Under the pieces are notes generated by a model. The model was not told where the DNA came from and did not search any database. It saw nothing but the letters and a program-made list of their open reading frames with translations. Made by a program: the position numbers and the translations under genes. 64,000 nt of DNA. Origin: Chitinispirillum alkaliphilum (lineage in GTDB: Bacteria; Fibrobacterota; Chitinivibrionia; Chitinivibrionales; Chitinispirillaceae). Numbering within the stretch: the first letter of the stretch is position 1; each line of letters opens with the position of its first letter. Shown here in pieces: positions 27,796 to 37,910 of the stretch. Location: contig LDWW01000014.1 in assembly GCA_001045525.1 (NCBI GenBank), positions 55,055 to 119,054 of the forward strand. The letters run 5' to 3'.

Positions 27796-29313
27796 TCAAC
27801 TTACGAACAGAGATTTGGTTGAAAAATCAGGGTCGCTTGTCAGGTTAACTCCTAATTTCCTCAGCCCAGCTTCATCTCCGGGTGTTGGAATATGTGTCAT
27901 ATGCACTTCACAGGTTTTCAGCTCTTTTAGCTTTGTCAAAGCCATTTCGGCAGCAGGGTTTGAGATTGCACTGATCGAAAGGGCAATAAGGGTTTCATCA
28001 AGATCCAGGCTCACTTTTTTACCTTCGAGAATCTCTTTTTTCAGCCTTGCAAGAGATTCAGTAATGTTTGGAGGCAGAAGATGCATCTCATCCGGTATGC
28101 CTGCCAATCTCTTTGTAGCATTAAGCACAAGGCTTGATGCAGCATGCATCAGTGGTGAGTTGTTTCCGGTAACAATTGTCCCATCCTGCAGTTCAATAGC
28201 TGCTCCACAATAAATCCCCTCATTGCCTTTCCCTTTTGCCTTGCCTTCCTTCGCTGCATCTCTTGCCGGAATCACAACCACACGTTCTTCAGGCTTTATA
28301 CTCAATTCCCTAAGGATCAACTCAACCCTCTGAAGTGTGTCCTTTTCAATAAGGCCCATCGCGTACTCACATGCACATCTGAAATATCTCCTCAAAATTT
28401 CCTGTCTGGAAGCTTCCCTGACCGCCTTATCATCTGTTATTCCGAAAGCTGCCTGGTTTACCCCCATATCTGTAGGGGACTTATAGAAAGATTCTTTTTG
28501 AGTAATTTTTTCAATTATTCTTTTGAGTACCGGGAATGCCTCTGCGTCTCTATTGTAACTCACGGCACGCTCATTATATGCCTCAAGGTGGAAGTGGTCA
28601 ATGAGATTGAAATCCTTAAGATCTGCAGTGGCGCTTTCATATGCAACGTTTACTTCATGTTTAAGTGAGAGATTCCAGATAGGAAATGTTTCAAATTTGG
28701 CATACCCTGACTGTAAGCCCCTTTTATGATCATGATAAAGTTGGGACAGACAGGTGGCAAGTTTACCACTGCCCGGACCAGGGCCAGTAACAACTACAAT
28801 AGGCTTGGTTGTTTCGATGTAGGGATTTGCTCCATACCCTTCTTCACTAACAATGGTGTCAACGTCTGTAGGATATCCTTTGGTGAACTTGTGGATAAAG
28901 ACATTGATTCCTCTTCTTTGAAGCTTGCTTTTAAATGCCTTTGCAGCAGCCTGATGTTCATATCTTGTAATCACAACTGCAGGGACAGAAATACCCCATT
29001 CACTGAGATCGTCGATGAGTTTCAGTGCATCGGAATCGTAGGTTATCCCAAAATCGGCCCTCACTTTTTTTCTCTCGATATCACCGGCATAAATACAGAG
29101 AATCACCTCGGCACTGCTCTTTAACTTTTGTAAAAGCCTCATTTTGACATTAGGATCAAATCCCGGCAAAACACGTGATGCGTGGTAATCGTAGAGAAGT
29201 TTACCGCCAAATTCAAGATAGAGTTTATGTTGAAAATATTTTACCCGTTCAGAAATGGATTCAAGCTGTTGTTCTAAATACTTGTCGTTATCAAAACCGT
29301 TGAGAATTGGCAT
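27796..29313 (-). CDS. DUF1846/UPF0371 family protein
   Basis: A 505-residue cytosolic protein of the UPF0371 family, of unknown biochemical role. Visible features are the N-terminal FDNDKYLEQQ, the glycine-rich VVVTGPGPGSGKLATCL (P-loop-like, about residue 173-189), and PTDMGVNQAAFGI. It is full length and shows no decay. It is embedded between the CarA stub and the PyrG fragment genes on one transcript, which ties it to nucleotide or nitrogen metabolism by context only. A weak ribosome binding site precedes the ATG. Confidence 0.88.
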   Translation of the reverse strand: MPILNGFDNDKYLEQQLESISERVKYFQHKLYLEFGGKLLYDYHASRVLPGFDPNVKMRLLQKLKSSAEVILCIYAGDIERKKVRADFGITYDSDALKLIDDLSEWGISVPAVVITRYEHQAAAKAFKSKLQRRGINVFIHKFTKGYPTDVDTIVSEEGYGANPYIETTKPIVVVTGPGPGSGKLATCLSQLYHDHKRGLQSGYAKFETFPIWNLSLKHEVNVAYESATADLKDFNLIDHFHLEAYNERAVSYNRDAEAFPVLKRIIEKITQKESFYKSPTDMGVNQAAFGITDDKAVREASRQEILRRYFRCACEYAMGLIEKDTLQRVELILRELSIKPEERVVVIPARDAAKEGKAKGKGNEGIYCGAAIELQDGTIVTGNNSPLMHAASSLVLNATKRLAGIPDEMHLLPPNITESLARLKKEILEGKKVSLDLDETLIALSISAISNPAAEMALTKLKELKTCEVHMTHIPTPGDEAGLRKLGVNLTSDPDFSTKSLFVS

Positions 29314-29394
29314 AATTGTCCGTAAAATCTGGGAGCTGAATTTACTGAAAAAAACTCAACTCCACAATAGTTTTCTTGCTTAGAAAAATTTTCT

Positions 29395-29838
29395 TTATTC
29401 TATATCTTTGTCTGCTTTTGCTTCTGCATATTGCTGTGTTGTCTGATCTACCCCCTCTGATTTTTGGACCCACCCTGGTATTATTCCACTTGAGTTTAAA
29501 AGACGCCAGGTTCCTTCTGCGGCATTATTTTTAAATCCCATGCCAGGCTGTGTTACACTGGCGGTGATACTGGAAGGGTATTTACAGGCCACCTTTGTTA
29601 TAAAGCCTGATACCTGTGATCCTGAAGCTTTGATATCTGTTTCATTGATTTTGTGTTTGCCGATTAGGGGAGTACTGGTCATGGTAACGAGCTGAGAAGA
29701 GAAGGAGGGGACGGTTAAAAATTCCTGATAACCGGTCATGCTGGTATTGAAGATAACTTCATCTACTGTTTCCCCGCTTGCTCCGAAAGACTCTCCTTCA
29801 AATATGGTTTCATCTTCCAGGGCTGTGTAACCTTTCAA
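29395..29838 (-). CDS. truncated CarA-like protein (N-terminal domain only)
   Basis: A 147-residue protein matching the N-terminal, CarB-contacting domain of carbamoyl phosphate synthase small subunit: ALEDETIFEGESFGA, VIFNTSMTGYQEFLT and QLVTMT. After about residue 90 similarity fades (SGIIPGWVQKSEGVDQTT may echo the HGIPGIYGIDTRALT region), and the whole C-terminal class I GATase domain with its Cys-His-Glu triad is missing. The start is a TTG at 29836-29838 behind GAGGTG. It is the first gene of the operon that ends with full-length carB, so it may still bind CarB without feeding it ammonia from glutamine. Confidence 0.8.
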   Translation of the reverse strand: MKGYTALEDETIFEGESFGASGETVDEVIFNTSMTGYQEFLTVPSFSSQLVTMTSTPLIGKHKINETDIKASGSQVSGFITKVACKYPSSITASVTQPGMGFKNNAAEGTWRLLNSSGIIPGWVQKSEGVDQTTQQYAEAKADKDIE

Positions 29839-30162
29839 GCTTCACCTCGCTTTATAATGGTATAAGCAAAATACTGACAACACTGATACTATTTCATTAC
29901 GACACAACCTTAATAATGGTGTTGATACCCAAAAAAAAGATACCCTCCCCGTCAGAAAGAGGAGGGTATCTTTTTTTTATTTGAAATCATTACTTCCTAC
30001 TCGAGAATAGGCTGAAAAACTGCCCGGTCGAAAAACTCGCTTTTGTTCTACACAAAATAATGTTTTGAGATTGGGAAGGTCAATGGGGAAATTGTTGTTA
30101 AATGTTTTTTTAGTACGCGGGGTGTTAAAATGTAGTTGAAAAGGTGAGAGCTAGGCAACAGT
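29839..30162. other. 324-base intergenic region upstream of the CarA-stub operon
   Basis: It holds the perfect terminator hairpin at 29931-29978 and, on the minus strand, a candidate promoter TTGTCA-N18-TATAAA (29880 down to 29851). That promoter would start transcription almost at the GAGGTG ribosome binding site, leaving a near-leaderless message, so it is uncertain. I see nothing coding or structured in 29979-30162. Confidence 0.35.
29931..29978. terminator. perfect 18-bp bidirectional terminator hairpin
   Basis: A-rich arm ending GATACCCTCC, a 12-base loop, then GGAGGGTATC and eight T. The arms are perfectly complementary and carry A/T tracts on both sides, so it can terminate from either direction. 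It probably ends transcription from the amine oxidase gene before the CarA-stub operon. Confidence 0.85.
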
Positions 30163-31419
30163 CTAAAAGTGTATTATCCTCTGCGCTTCCCTTACCCCGG
30201 ATAAATAAGCTCCGTGTACCGTTCCCGGATACTCACTGCTGGTAGCTTCACCTGCAAAGAGAATGGTTCCAAATGGTTGAGCAAGTGTACTGTAGTCGGA
30301 ATGGTTGGCGTTTACCGGGACAAAGGAATAGGAGCCCCTTGTTAAGGGGTTTTGGCTCCACCTGCTGATTGCAACATGGTTTGGTGTTTCGTTTATCTCT
30401 CCCATTATGAGTTCCAAAGTGGTTAGCATACTGTTTTTAAGCTGCTGATTTTCGAGGTATTCAATAGCCTGTGCGGTTTTGCCGTTTACCCAGCCTACAA
30501 TAAGGCTGCTGTTATCATGGTGAATGCCTGTAAAAGATTTGTAGATAAGATCCCAGAAAGCAGGGAACAGCATAAAGTGCCCTGTATCCGGCCAGAATTT
30601 CTTTTTAAAGCATAGAATTGCTTTGTTTAGAACTCCCATTTCCAGAGCTCTGATCGATTCCGATTTTTTCTGCGGCAAAGCTGGCTCAAATTGGATATCG
30701 CCCTCTTTAAGCACTCCCAGTGGCACTGTTACAATGACATAGTTGCATTTATATACAAAATTTTTGGTGTGTATCTCTATACCCTGTTTGTTTCTTATCA
30801 CTCCTTTAACAGTTTGGTTGAACCTTATATCTAATCCTTTGGCCAGTTGGGATATCAGCTGATCATACCCATTGGGGAACCATCTGTCTTCGCCATCAAA
30901 GTATTTGTCCTTCCCTGTCTGTCGTGCTGAGATTGAATCGGGATCAGCAGCATCAGTGAGGCCATTTCGTGCCACTTGTGCGTAGTAGGAATATTTTTGC
31001 TCTGTTGTGGCGAATTTGGGGGCTGTTTTGATCATGGCTTTGAGCAGGGAAATGTCTGTTTGTTCTCTGAGTGCAAACAGAGAAGCATCTTTTTGGTATG
31101 TGGAAAAGTATTCTGAAATATTTTGATTGATGTAGATGGTGTCCTGCTCAGGTGAAGAATAGAGAATAGTGTCGTGTTTGAATGGTAGTGTTTTTATCCC
31201 CATTTTTTCTGCCAGTGACATAATCGGGTTTCCTAAATGCCCATGTATCCACTGAGCTCCAAGCTCTACAGGATGCGTGAAAGACCGGTCTGTTAAAATC
31301 CTCCCCCCCGCTCTGTCTGAAGCTTCGAGAACTATAACTCTCATTCCAGAAAGAGACAGTATGTCAGCTGCTGCCAGCCCTGCGATTCCGGCTCCGATTA
31401 TAGTTACAGTTTGGCTCAT
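30163..31419 (-). CDS. FAD-dependent amine oxidase (flavin monoamine/polyamine oxidase family)
   Basis: A 418-residue oxidase with the N-terminal FAD motif IIGAGIAGLAAA, the second FAD motif EASDRAGGRI, and the C-terminal LFAGEATSSEYPGTVHGA that contacts the flavin. It probably oxidises a polyamine or aromatic amine. No signal peptide is seen, so it is likely cytosolic. It is transcribed alone, divergent from the serine hydrolase gene, with GGGGT before the ATG. Confidence 0.9.
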   Translation of the reverse strand: MSQTVTIIGAGIAGLAAADILSLSGMRVIVLEASDRAGGRILTDRSFTHPVELGAQWIHGHLGNPIMSLAEKMGIKTLPFKHDTILYSSPEQDTIYINQNISEYFSTYQKDASLFALREQTDISLLKAMIKTAPKFATTEQKYSYYAQVARNGLTDAADPDSISARQTGKDKYFDGEDRWFPNGYDQLISQLAKGLDIRFNQTVKGVIRNKQGIEIHTKNFVYKCNYVIVTVPLGVLKEGDIQFEPALPQKKSESIRALEMGVLNKAILCFKKKFWPDTGHFMLFPAFWDLIYKSFTGIHHDNSSLIVGWVNGKTAQAIEYLENQQLKNSMLTTLELIMGEINETPNHVAISRWSQNPLTRGSYSFVPVNANHSDYSTLAQPFGTILFAGEATSSEYPGTVHGAYLSGVREAQRIIHF

Positions 31420-31610
31420 TTTTTACCCCACACACAAAACCTTTTTCAACTTCAACACTTATGCCATGAATTTTGGCATATACTGCTCTCACCCTGGTGC
31501 AAATCTGTTCTCCTCTATCATCAGCAATCAACTATTTTATGGTTTACTGTAGGAGTCCGGAGCTTTGAAAGGCTTCAGGAAACGAATCATAAAAAGAAAA
31601 GTGGAAATAA

Positions 31611-32687
31611 ATGTTAGAACAGATTCGGTCATGTCTAAAGCAGGCGATTGAAGAGAAGGCTTTTCCGGGTGCAGTGGTGGGTATAAGTGTAAACGGGGAG
31701 CGCAGCTTTGTTTCAGAAGGGAGATTTACCTATGAACCAGACTCGAAAAAGATGTGGCGGGATGCGATCTTTGACTGTGCTTCAATAACCAAATCGATCC
31801 CCACAAGCGCGCTTGCATTACATCTCATTGACCATGGGATGCTTTCACTTTCAGACAGGTTAATCAGCTATGTTCCAGAATATAAAGGCTGTTTCAGAGA
31901 AAATATACAGATTAAACACCTGCTCACCCATACGCTTGAGTTTAATTTCAGACTGTCAGATTACAAAGAACTCTCCCCTTCAGAGATAATAGAGACCATT
32001 TTTTCGGTTAAACTGAAATCAGCACCGGGGGAAAATTTTTTCTACGCAAACGCCACAAGCATTCTTCTTGGTTTGGTGATAGAGAGGATTTGTGCTAAAA
32101 AGTTGCCCGAAATTGCTAAGGAAGTTTTCTTTAATCCGCTTGGGATGAATGAGACTACATTTTACCCCGATTCTCAAAACGAGAATATCGTGCCCACCGA
32201 AAGGGATCCCTGGAGAGGAAGAGAAATAAGGGGGGAGGTACATGATGAAAGTGCATGGGCTCTGCGTCCGGTTGTGATTGCGGGCTCTGCAGGTCTTTTT
32301 TCCAAAGCCGCTGACCTTTTAGCCTTTTCAGAGATGCTTTTGGCGGGTGGAACAGATGGCAACAGACGTTTCTTTTCAGAGAAGATGGTACGGTTAATGC
32401 AGACAAATCAGTTGAGCGGAACTAAAGGAAAGAAGACCGGTTTGGGTTGGGAGCTTGATCAGGAATACATGGGCAGAAAAAGAGGCTCGCAAACATTTGG
32501 CAAAACAGGTTTCACCGGAACTGTAATTGTGTGCGATCTACCGCGACAGGTATCTTTTGTCCTACTTTCAAATTTCACCTGGCCCTCACGAAAAAAGGAC
32601 AGATCTCAAATCAACCGCATCAGGTCACAAGTTTCAGACCTCGTGTTCGATCTAGCCGAAAAACGACACACTGAAAGCCAAATCTGA
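31611..32687 (+). CDS. serine hydrolase, beta-lactamase/transpeptidase-like family
   Basis: A 358-residue class C beta-lactamase-fold hydrolase. The nucleophile motif is SITK (in CASITKSIP), the second motif is YAN, and KTG appears in FGKTGFTG. No signal peptide is visible, unusual for a penicillin-recognising enzyme and more like cytosolic esterase or peptidase members. It is probably transcribed alone. Substrate unknown. Confidence 0.88.
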   Translation: MLEQIRSCLKQAIEEKAFPGAVVGISVNGERSFVSEGRFTYEPDSKKMWRDAIFDCASITKSIPTSALALHLIDHGMLSLSDRLISYVPEYKGCFRENIQIKHLLTHTLEFNFRLSDYKELSPSEIIETIFSVKLKSAPGENFFYANATSILLGLVIERICAKKLPEIAKEVFFNPLGMNETTFYPDSQNENIVPTERDPWRGREIRGEVHDESAWALRPVVIAGSAGLFSKAADLLAFSEMLLAGGTDGNRRFFSEKMVRLMQTNQLSGTKGKKTGLGWELDQEYMGRKRGSQTFGKTGFTGTVIVCDLPRQVSFVLLSNFTWPSRKKDRSQINRIRSQVSDLVFDLAEKRHTESQI

Positions 32688-32817
32688 AGAATTGTGGGCA
32701 GATTGTAAAAAAAAAAACTATATTATCAACTTTGCGCAGACTGGTTTCAATATAGTATCGATCATTTGTACCGAAAATTCTGATATAAATACAATGTCCT
32801 ATAAGGAGCTTTTAAGA

Positions 32818-34200
32818 GTGAGTGACACAAATTTTTCCAAAACAATTGTATGTATTGGAGCCGGGTATGTCGGCGGTCCTACAATGGCTATGATAGCGGC
32901 TAAATGCCCTCAGTACAAAGTAGTTGTGGTCGATATCAATGCAGCAAGAATCGATGCCTGGAATTCAGAAAAACTGCCCATATATGAGCCGGGCTTGTAT
33001 GATATTGTTAAAAAAGCACGCGGAAAAAACCTCTTCTTCTCAACCGATGTGGAAGGAGCCATAGAGGAGGGAGAGATCATTTTTGTCTCTGTTAATACCC
33101 CTACAAAAACGTTCGGAGAGGGGGCTGGTAAAGCTGCAGACCTCCAGTACTGGGAAAAAACGGCCCGCAATATAGTTAAGGTTTCCAAGACCGATAAAAT
33201 AATTGTGGAAAAAAGCACTCTTCCGGTTCGTACCGCGCAGGCTATGGAACGAATTCTTAATGCAAACGAAAATGGCGTCCATTTCGAGGTGGTATCAAAC
33301 CCTGAGTTTCTGGCTGAAGGCACCGCCATTGCAGACCTTCAAAATCCTGACAGAGTACTCGTAGGGTCTCAGTTAACCGAGAAGGGATTGAAAGCTCGTG
33401 ATGCAATCGTAGATATCTATGCTAACTGGGTACCCCGGGAGAAAATCCTCACCAGTAATATCTGGAGTTCCGAACTTTCAAAACTTGTGGCCAATGCTTT
33501 TCTGGCACAGAGAATCTCATCCATTAACAGTATCTCTGCCCTGTGTGAAAAAACCGAAGCTGATGTCACAGAGGTGTCAAAAGCCATTGGGATGGATAGT
33601 CGTATCGGATCCCGCTTTTTAAACTCAAGTGTCGGTTTCGGTGGGTCCTGTTTCCAGAAAGATATCCTCAATCTTGTGTATATCGCAGACAGTTATGGTT
33701 TAAATGATGTTGCAAGGTACTGGGAAAGTGTCGTAAAAATGAATGAGTACCAGAAGCGCCGTTTTGTTAAAAATATGACCAGAGTCATGTTTAATACAGT
33801 TGCAGGGAAAAGGATTGCCCTTTTTGGCTTTGCCTTTAAGGCTGACACAGGAGATACCCGTGAATCACCCGCCATAGATGTAGCAAAACAGCTTATAGAG
33901 GAGTGTGCCAGTGTGGTGATCACAGATCCCCAGGCTCTGGAGAATGCCAAACTCGATCTCGGGCAATACGATTGTATAGAGTATGCCGATGATCCTTACA
34001 AAGCGGCCAGGGGTGCACATGCGATTGCCATAATGACAGAATGGGATGAGTATCGCAATTTAGACTATAAGAAAATCATCTCTGGGATGGAGCGCCCTGC
34101 ATTTCTGTTTGATGGAAGAAATATTATCGATCACAAGAAACTTTTCGAGCTTGGTTTCAATGTTTTCCCCTTAGGGCAACCTTCTCTCAAGCACTATTAA
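32818..34200 (+). CDS. ugd: UDP-glucose 6-dehydrogenase
   Basis: NAD-dependent oxidation of UDP-glucose to UDP-glucuronate for envelope polysaccharides. About 461 residues. Motifs: NAD fold VCIGAGYVGGPTMAMIA, the conserved NPEFLAEGTAI, and the catalytic Cys in GFGGSCFQKDI. Sequence style (GYVGGPTMA, PEFLAEGTAIADL) resembles the longer, eukaryote-like UGDH group. The start is taken as the GTG at 32818, which has AAGGAG nine bases upstream; an ATG at 32794 and a TTG at 32692 are in frame but lack a site. The product could feed the glycosyltransferases elsewhere in the window. Confidence 0.93.
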   Translation: MSDTNFSKTIVCIGAGYVGGPTMAMIAAKCPQYKVVVVDINAARIDAWNSEKLPIYEPGLYDIVKKARGKNLFFSTDVEGAIEEGEIIFVSVNTPTKTFGEGAGKAADLQYWEKTARNIVKVSKTDKIIVEKSTLPVRTAQAMERILNANENGVHFEVVSNPEFLAEGTAIADLQNPDRVLVGSQLTEKGLKARDAIVDIYANWVPREKILTSNIWSSELSKLVANAFLAQRISSINSISALCEKTEADVTEVSKAIGMDSRIGSRFLNSSVGFGGSCFQKDILNLVYIADSYGLNDVARYWESVVKMNEYQKRRFVKNMTRVMFNTVAGKRIALFGFAFKADTGDTRESPAIDVAKQLIEECASVVITDPQALENAKLDLGQYDCIEYADDPYKAARGAHAIAIMTEWDEYRNLDYKKIISGMERPAFLFDGRNIIDHKKLFELGFNVFPLGQPSLKHY

Positions 34201-34206
34201 ATAAAA

Positions 34207-34236
34207 GGTGCGTGTTCCCGCTGAGGAATACGCACC
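34207..34236. terminator. terminator hairpin between ugd and the HIT gene
   Basis: GGTGCGTGTTCC, a 6-base loop and GGAATACGCACC, with one G-T pair. It lies just after the ugd stop and is followed by a T-tract on the minus strand, so it suits the convergent HIT gene and probably both. Confidence 0.65.
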
Positions 34237-34291
34237 CATTGGGTTCTAATTCCATTGTATTGTCGCCGGGTATTTTACTACCACCGCTGCA

Positions 34292-34723
34292 TTAAAACTG
34301 ATTTAGGGCCGAATTGAAGATCTTCTCTGCAATATAGTGCATTTCTGAATCACCGCTGTATTTTATTCTGGGCCAGAAAAATCCCCTCAGTCCATCACCT
34401 TTGGTTCGTGGGATGATATGTACATGAAGATGGGGTACACTTTGACTCACTTTATTGTTGATAGCGATGAACGTGCCCTGGGATTCCATGGCGTTTTCAA
34501 CTGCTTTTGACAAAATCTGAAGCGTCGTGTAGAAATCCTTTTCCCATGGGGTGTTGGTTTCGTTGAGGTTTGAGATGTGCTGCCTGGGGATGAGTATGGT
34601 ATGTCCCTTGAAAAGGGGCCTTTTATCGAGGAATGCCAATGATTCGTGGTTTTGGTATACGATATGGGAGTTGGTTTTTTTGTCAGCTATTGCGCAGAAG
34701 ATGCAACCTGTCGAGGGGTTCAT
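34292..34723 (-). CDS. HIT family nucleotide-binding protein
   Basis: A 143-residue histidine-triad protein; the catalytic HLHVH is at residues 98-102, and CIFC near the N-terminus is the usual Zn-binding pair with His26/His48-type partners. HIT proteins hydrolyse nucleotidyl phosphoramidates or dinucleoside polyphosphates. It ends just before a shared terminator and lies downstream of the hybrid kinase gene on the same strand. Confidence 0.93.
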   Translation of the reverse strand: MNPSTGCIFCAIADKKTNSHIVYQNHESLAFLDKRPLFKGHTILIPRQHISNLNETNTPWEKDFYTTLQILSKAVENAMESQGTFIAINNKVSQSVPHLHVHIIPRTKGDGLRGFFWPRIKYSGDSEMHYIAEKIFNSALNQF

Positions 34724-34783
34724 AATTTATTTACATTTTTTGTTGAGTAAGTCCATTATAAATATCGGGTGCAACTTATGTGC

Positions 34784-36955
34784 CTAAACAGGGATTTTAC
34801 TGCTGTTTGGAAGCCATTTTTCTACAATGCTGGTAAGCCCCTTTGAATTGAATGGTTTTGATAAGTAATCATTCATCCCTGCTTTGGAATAGGCTTTACG
34901 ATCTTCAGAGATAACATTTGCTGTCATGGCGATAATCGGAACATCCTGATTGACAATTTTCTCCTGATGTTTTCTGATCTTTATGGTAGCTTGAACTCCA
35001 TCCAGCTTGGGCATCTGTATGTCCATTAGCACCAAATCAAAATGCTCTTTTTTCAACAAATCTATTGCTTCCAGTCCATCACTTACCAAAACAACCTCGT
35101 AGCCTTTTCTTTTAAGGATTTCTGCAGCCACTTTTTGATTTATCTTGTAATCCTCAGCGATTAGAATTTTCCACCCTGAACCGCAGGATGAATTTTTTTT
35201 ATCTCCGGGCTTTGTGCCGCAAACTTTATCTTCCCTTTGACCCGACTTCTCCTTTTGTGATGATGTGGTGAAGGGAAGGAGAAAATGAAATTCCGATCCT
35301 TGCAGAGGTATGCTTTTAACCCAAATATCCCCTCCCATCAGATCAATTAATTTTTTGCATATAGCAAGCCCGAGGCCGGTACCACCATATTTGCGGGTAG
35401 TTGAAAGGTCAACTTGAGAGAATTCCTTAAAGAGCAGATCGAGCTTATCTTCCGGTATACCTATACCTGTATCGCAGATGGAGAAGTGAAGTACAAGCTT
35501 CTCCTTAGTATGCTCTTTGGGTGTTATGTTTAGAGTTATGCTTCCCTTTGGGGTGAATTTGACCGCATTGCTGATCAGGTTTAGGAGGATCTGTCGTAAT
35601 TTAATCGGATCCCCTATTACAATTTCCGGAACAGAGGGATGGATAGTATAATTGAGAGAGAGATTTTTTGACCTGGTACGATGATCCATAAGTTTAAAGA
35701 TATCGGGAATTATATCTTTAAATCTGAATTCCAGAAACTCCAAATTTACTTTACCCGCTTCTATTTTGGAAAAGTCAAGAAGATCATTAATTATAGCCAG
35801 AAGATGTTCGCTGCTTGCAACGATTGTTTCGAGAAAACTTGTTTGCTGAGAGTCAAGCTTTGTGTCGAGCAACAGGTTTGCCATACCCATAACCCCGTGC
35901 AGCGGGGTGCGGATCTCATGACTCATGTTGGCAAGGAAAAGACTCTTTGTGCGGTTGGCTACTTCTGCAGATTCCTTAGCACTCATTAACCTGTTTTCAA
36001 AAATCTCCCGTTCTGTGATGTCTGTGGAAATTGAGCCGATAAGTTGTTGATTGGAATTGATCGGTATTGGAAACAGAGTTGTTTCATAAACCTTTTTCTC
36101 TCCGTCCAATGGTGGTATCAGATCTTTTTTGGTGAAAGGTTTTCTCTTTTGGGTCAGAAGCTTAGTGTTAAAAAGGAAATTATCTGCTATACCTGGTGGG
36201 AACAGGTCTTTGAAATTTTTACCCATAATTTCCTGCTTGGATTTGCCGATAATCTCTGCGCTTGCATCTGAAACGAGCACAAATTTGCCTTCTTGGTCAA
36301 ATATCGAGACAGGGCTGGGAGTATGTGAAAGGAGTGAGTTGATCAGTTGGTTTTTCTCCAATAACTGTGACTGAATTTTTCGGGATGCAGATATTTGCTC
36401 TATGAGTTTTTGGAGGTCCTTGATATGGCGATACTCATTGGCTATGGAGAGGATATTTATAATAAGGTAAACTCCAAAAAATCTTTTCAGGAAAAAATGA
36501 TCATGGGCGTATAAATATCCCTGGTAATTAGGTGATACATATATAAAAAAAAGACACAACCCGAGATATGTAGCTGATATCAGGCATCCGCCACGTAAGC
36601 CTAAGAGGTAAAACGATGCGATTGGAACAAAATAACTCCAGTATGTGCCGGTTCCGGATACTCCTCCTGTAGCAAACAGGTAGAGAAAATAGGTGGATCC
36701 TGTTACAATCGTGGCCCATCTGAGAAAAGGGCGGTTTGGCTTAAGCAGAACCGAAATTGTCAGCCCCAGCATTGCAGCTCCAAGGGCAAAATCCACCAGC
36801 GCTACAAGAAGATTGGAGCTTAGGTTTTCCAACCCAAATACTAACCCGTAAATGGTACCCAGAATCAAAATTGTTACATGTACAACATGTCTGCTTTGGT
36901 TATGGGTGTTCAGGTAATCATTTGATATAGTATTAGTGCTGGTTTTGTTTTTCAT
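34784..36955 (-). CDS. membrane-bound hybrid histidine kinase (TM - PAS - HisKA - HATPase - REC)
   Basis: A 723-residue sensor. Residues about 25-175 contain five or six membrane helices, then a PAS domain (about 203-318), HisKA with phospho-acceptor His346 in NMSHEIRTP, HATPase with [16 protein letters not shown] and GTGLGLAI, and a C-terminal receiver with phospho-acceptor Asp645 in LVLMDIQMP. No output domain, so phosphate would pass to a separate protein. It starts 12 bases after the ThiF-like gene ends and is probably co-transcribed with it. The signal is unknown. Confidence 0.93.
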   Translation of the reverse strand: MKNKTSTNTISNDYLNTHNQSRHVVHVTILILGTIYGLVFGLENLSSNLLVALVDFALGAAMLGLTISVLLKPNRPFLRWATIVTGSTYFLYLFATGGVSGTGTYWSYFVPIASFYLLGLRGGCLISATYLGLCLFFIYVSPNYQGYLYAHDHFFLKRFFGVYLIINILSIANEYRHIKDLQKLIEQISASRKIQSQLLEKNQLINSLLSHTPSPVSIFDQEGKFVLVSDASAEIIGKSKQEIMGKNFKDLFPPGIADNFLFNTKLLTQKRKPFTKKDLIPPLDGEKKVYETTLFPIPINSNQQLIGSISTDITEREIFENRLMSAKESAEVANRTKSLFLANMSHEIRTPLHGVMGMANLLLDTKLDSQQTSFLETIVASSEHLLAIINDLLDFSKIEAGKVNLEFLEFRFKDIIPDIFKLMDHRTRSKNLSLNYTIHPSVPEIVIGDPIKLRQILLNLISNAVKFTPKGSITLNITPKEHTKEKLVLHFSICDTGIGIPEDKLDLLFKEFSQVDLSTTRKYGGTGLGLAICKKLIDLMGGDIWVKSIPLQGSEFHFLLPFTTSSQKEKSGQREDKVCGTKPGDKKNSSCGSGWKILIAEDYKINQKVAAEILKRKGYEVVLVSDGLEAIDLLKKEHFDLVLMDIQMPKLDGVQATIKIRKHQEKIVNQDVPIIAMTANVISEDRKAYSKAGMNDYLSKPFNSKGLTSIVEKWLPNSSKIPV

Positions 36956-36967
36956 AGTTTAAAGATA

Positions 36968-37819
36968 CTACATATCGAAAAGAGTGTTAACTATTTTCAC
37001 CTCTATCTTCTGCGTATTCACAATTACTATGGAAGATAATTTGATGATGAGAGGGACTTTATAATCGGTTTTTTTTCCACACACCGGACACTCCGGGCTC
37101 TTTTTGATCCTTACCTTTTGAAATCTCATTGTTTCTGCATCAAAGAACTGAACCGCATCAACCAAACATACTCCGGTTCCGGTTATCTGCTTTACTGCTT
37201 CCAATGCCTGGATAGAGCCTATTATACCTGCAACAGCCCCCAGTATACCAGCTTGTGAGCAACTCTGCTCAGCTTGTGGCTCAAGAGATGGGAATGCGCA
37301 TCTTAAACAGCAAGACTGACCAGGCAAAACTGTCATATTTTGTCCGGATAACTGCAATACACCTCCATGAGAGAGGGGTATTTTGCTCAACACACAGGCA
37401 TCATTAATCATGAGTTTTTTCCCTGTCGTATCAGTTGCATCAATTACAAAACTGTAACCTTCAATCGTCTGGAGAATGTTCTCACAACCAACTTTGAGGT
37501 CGTGGACAACAATTTCCACATCACTATTTAAGTTTCGGAGTCGGTTCGATGCTGATATGTTTTTGGGGCTACCAATATTTTGCTCCTCATACAGAATTTG
37601 TCTTTGAAGATTTGATATATCAACAGTATCAAATTCTGCAATACCTATTGTCCCAACACCTGCGGAAGCAAGATAGAGAAGAGCCGGTGAGCCCAACCCG
37701 CCAGCCCCGATAACCAAAACCTTTGAGTTGAGAAGCTTTCTCTGAGCCGAAGGACCAAAATCTTCAAGTATGAGTTGTCTGTTATACCTTTGGAGCTGTT
37801 TATCAGTGAGCATATTCAT
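36968..37819 (-). CDS. ThiF/MoeB/HesA family E1-like adenylyltransferase
   Basis: Activates the C-terminus of a ubiquitin-like sulfur carrier (ThiS/MoaD type) by adenylation. It has 283 residues from the ATG at 37817-37819. Motifs: QLQRYNRQLIL at the start, nucleotide loop VIGAGGLGSPALLYLASAGVG, RQILY, and Zn-binding Cys pairs CLRC and CPVC. There is no rhodanese domain. The frame stays open for 156 more codons upstream, but that part is low-complexity sequence made by the tandem repeat and is not E1-like, so it was excluded. No clear ribosome binding site precedes the ATG. No ThiS or MoaD gene is nearby. Confidence 0.88.
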   Translation of the reverse strand: MNMLTDKQLQRYNRQLILEDFGPSAQRKLLNSKVLVIGAGGLGSPALLYLASAGVGTIGIAEFDTVDISNLQRQILYEEQNIGSPKNISASNRLRNLNSDVEIVVHDLKVGCENILQTIEGYSFVIDATDTTGKKLMINDACVLSKIPLSHGGVLQLSGQNMTVLPGQSCCLRCAFPSLEPQAEQSCSQAGILGAVAGIIGSIQALEAVKQITGTGVCLVDAVQFFDAETMRFQKVRIKKSPECPVCGKKTDYKVPLIIKLSSIVIVNTQKIEVKIVNTLFDM

Positions 37820-37910
37820 GGTTTTTGATGTCTTTGATGTTAGGGGTTGTTTTGTAATGAGAGGATAAAAATAATTGTTTGTTTTTGATGAGGGTGGATT
37901 TCTTCTGTTG

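Noticed and set aside
32692..32817. N-terminal extension of UDP-glucose dehydrogenase from a TTG
   Set aside because: The extension has no homology to the family, while a GTG with an AAGGAG site gives the usual N-terminus.
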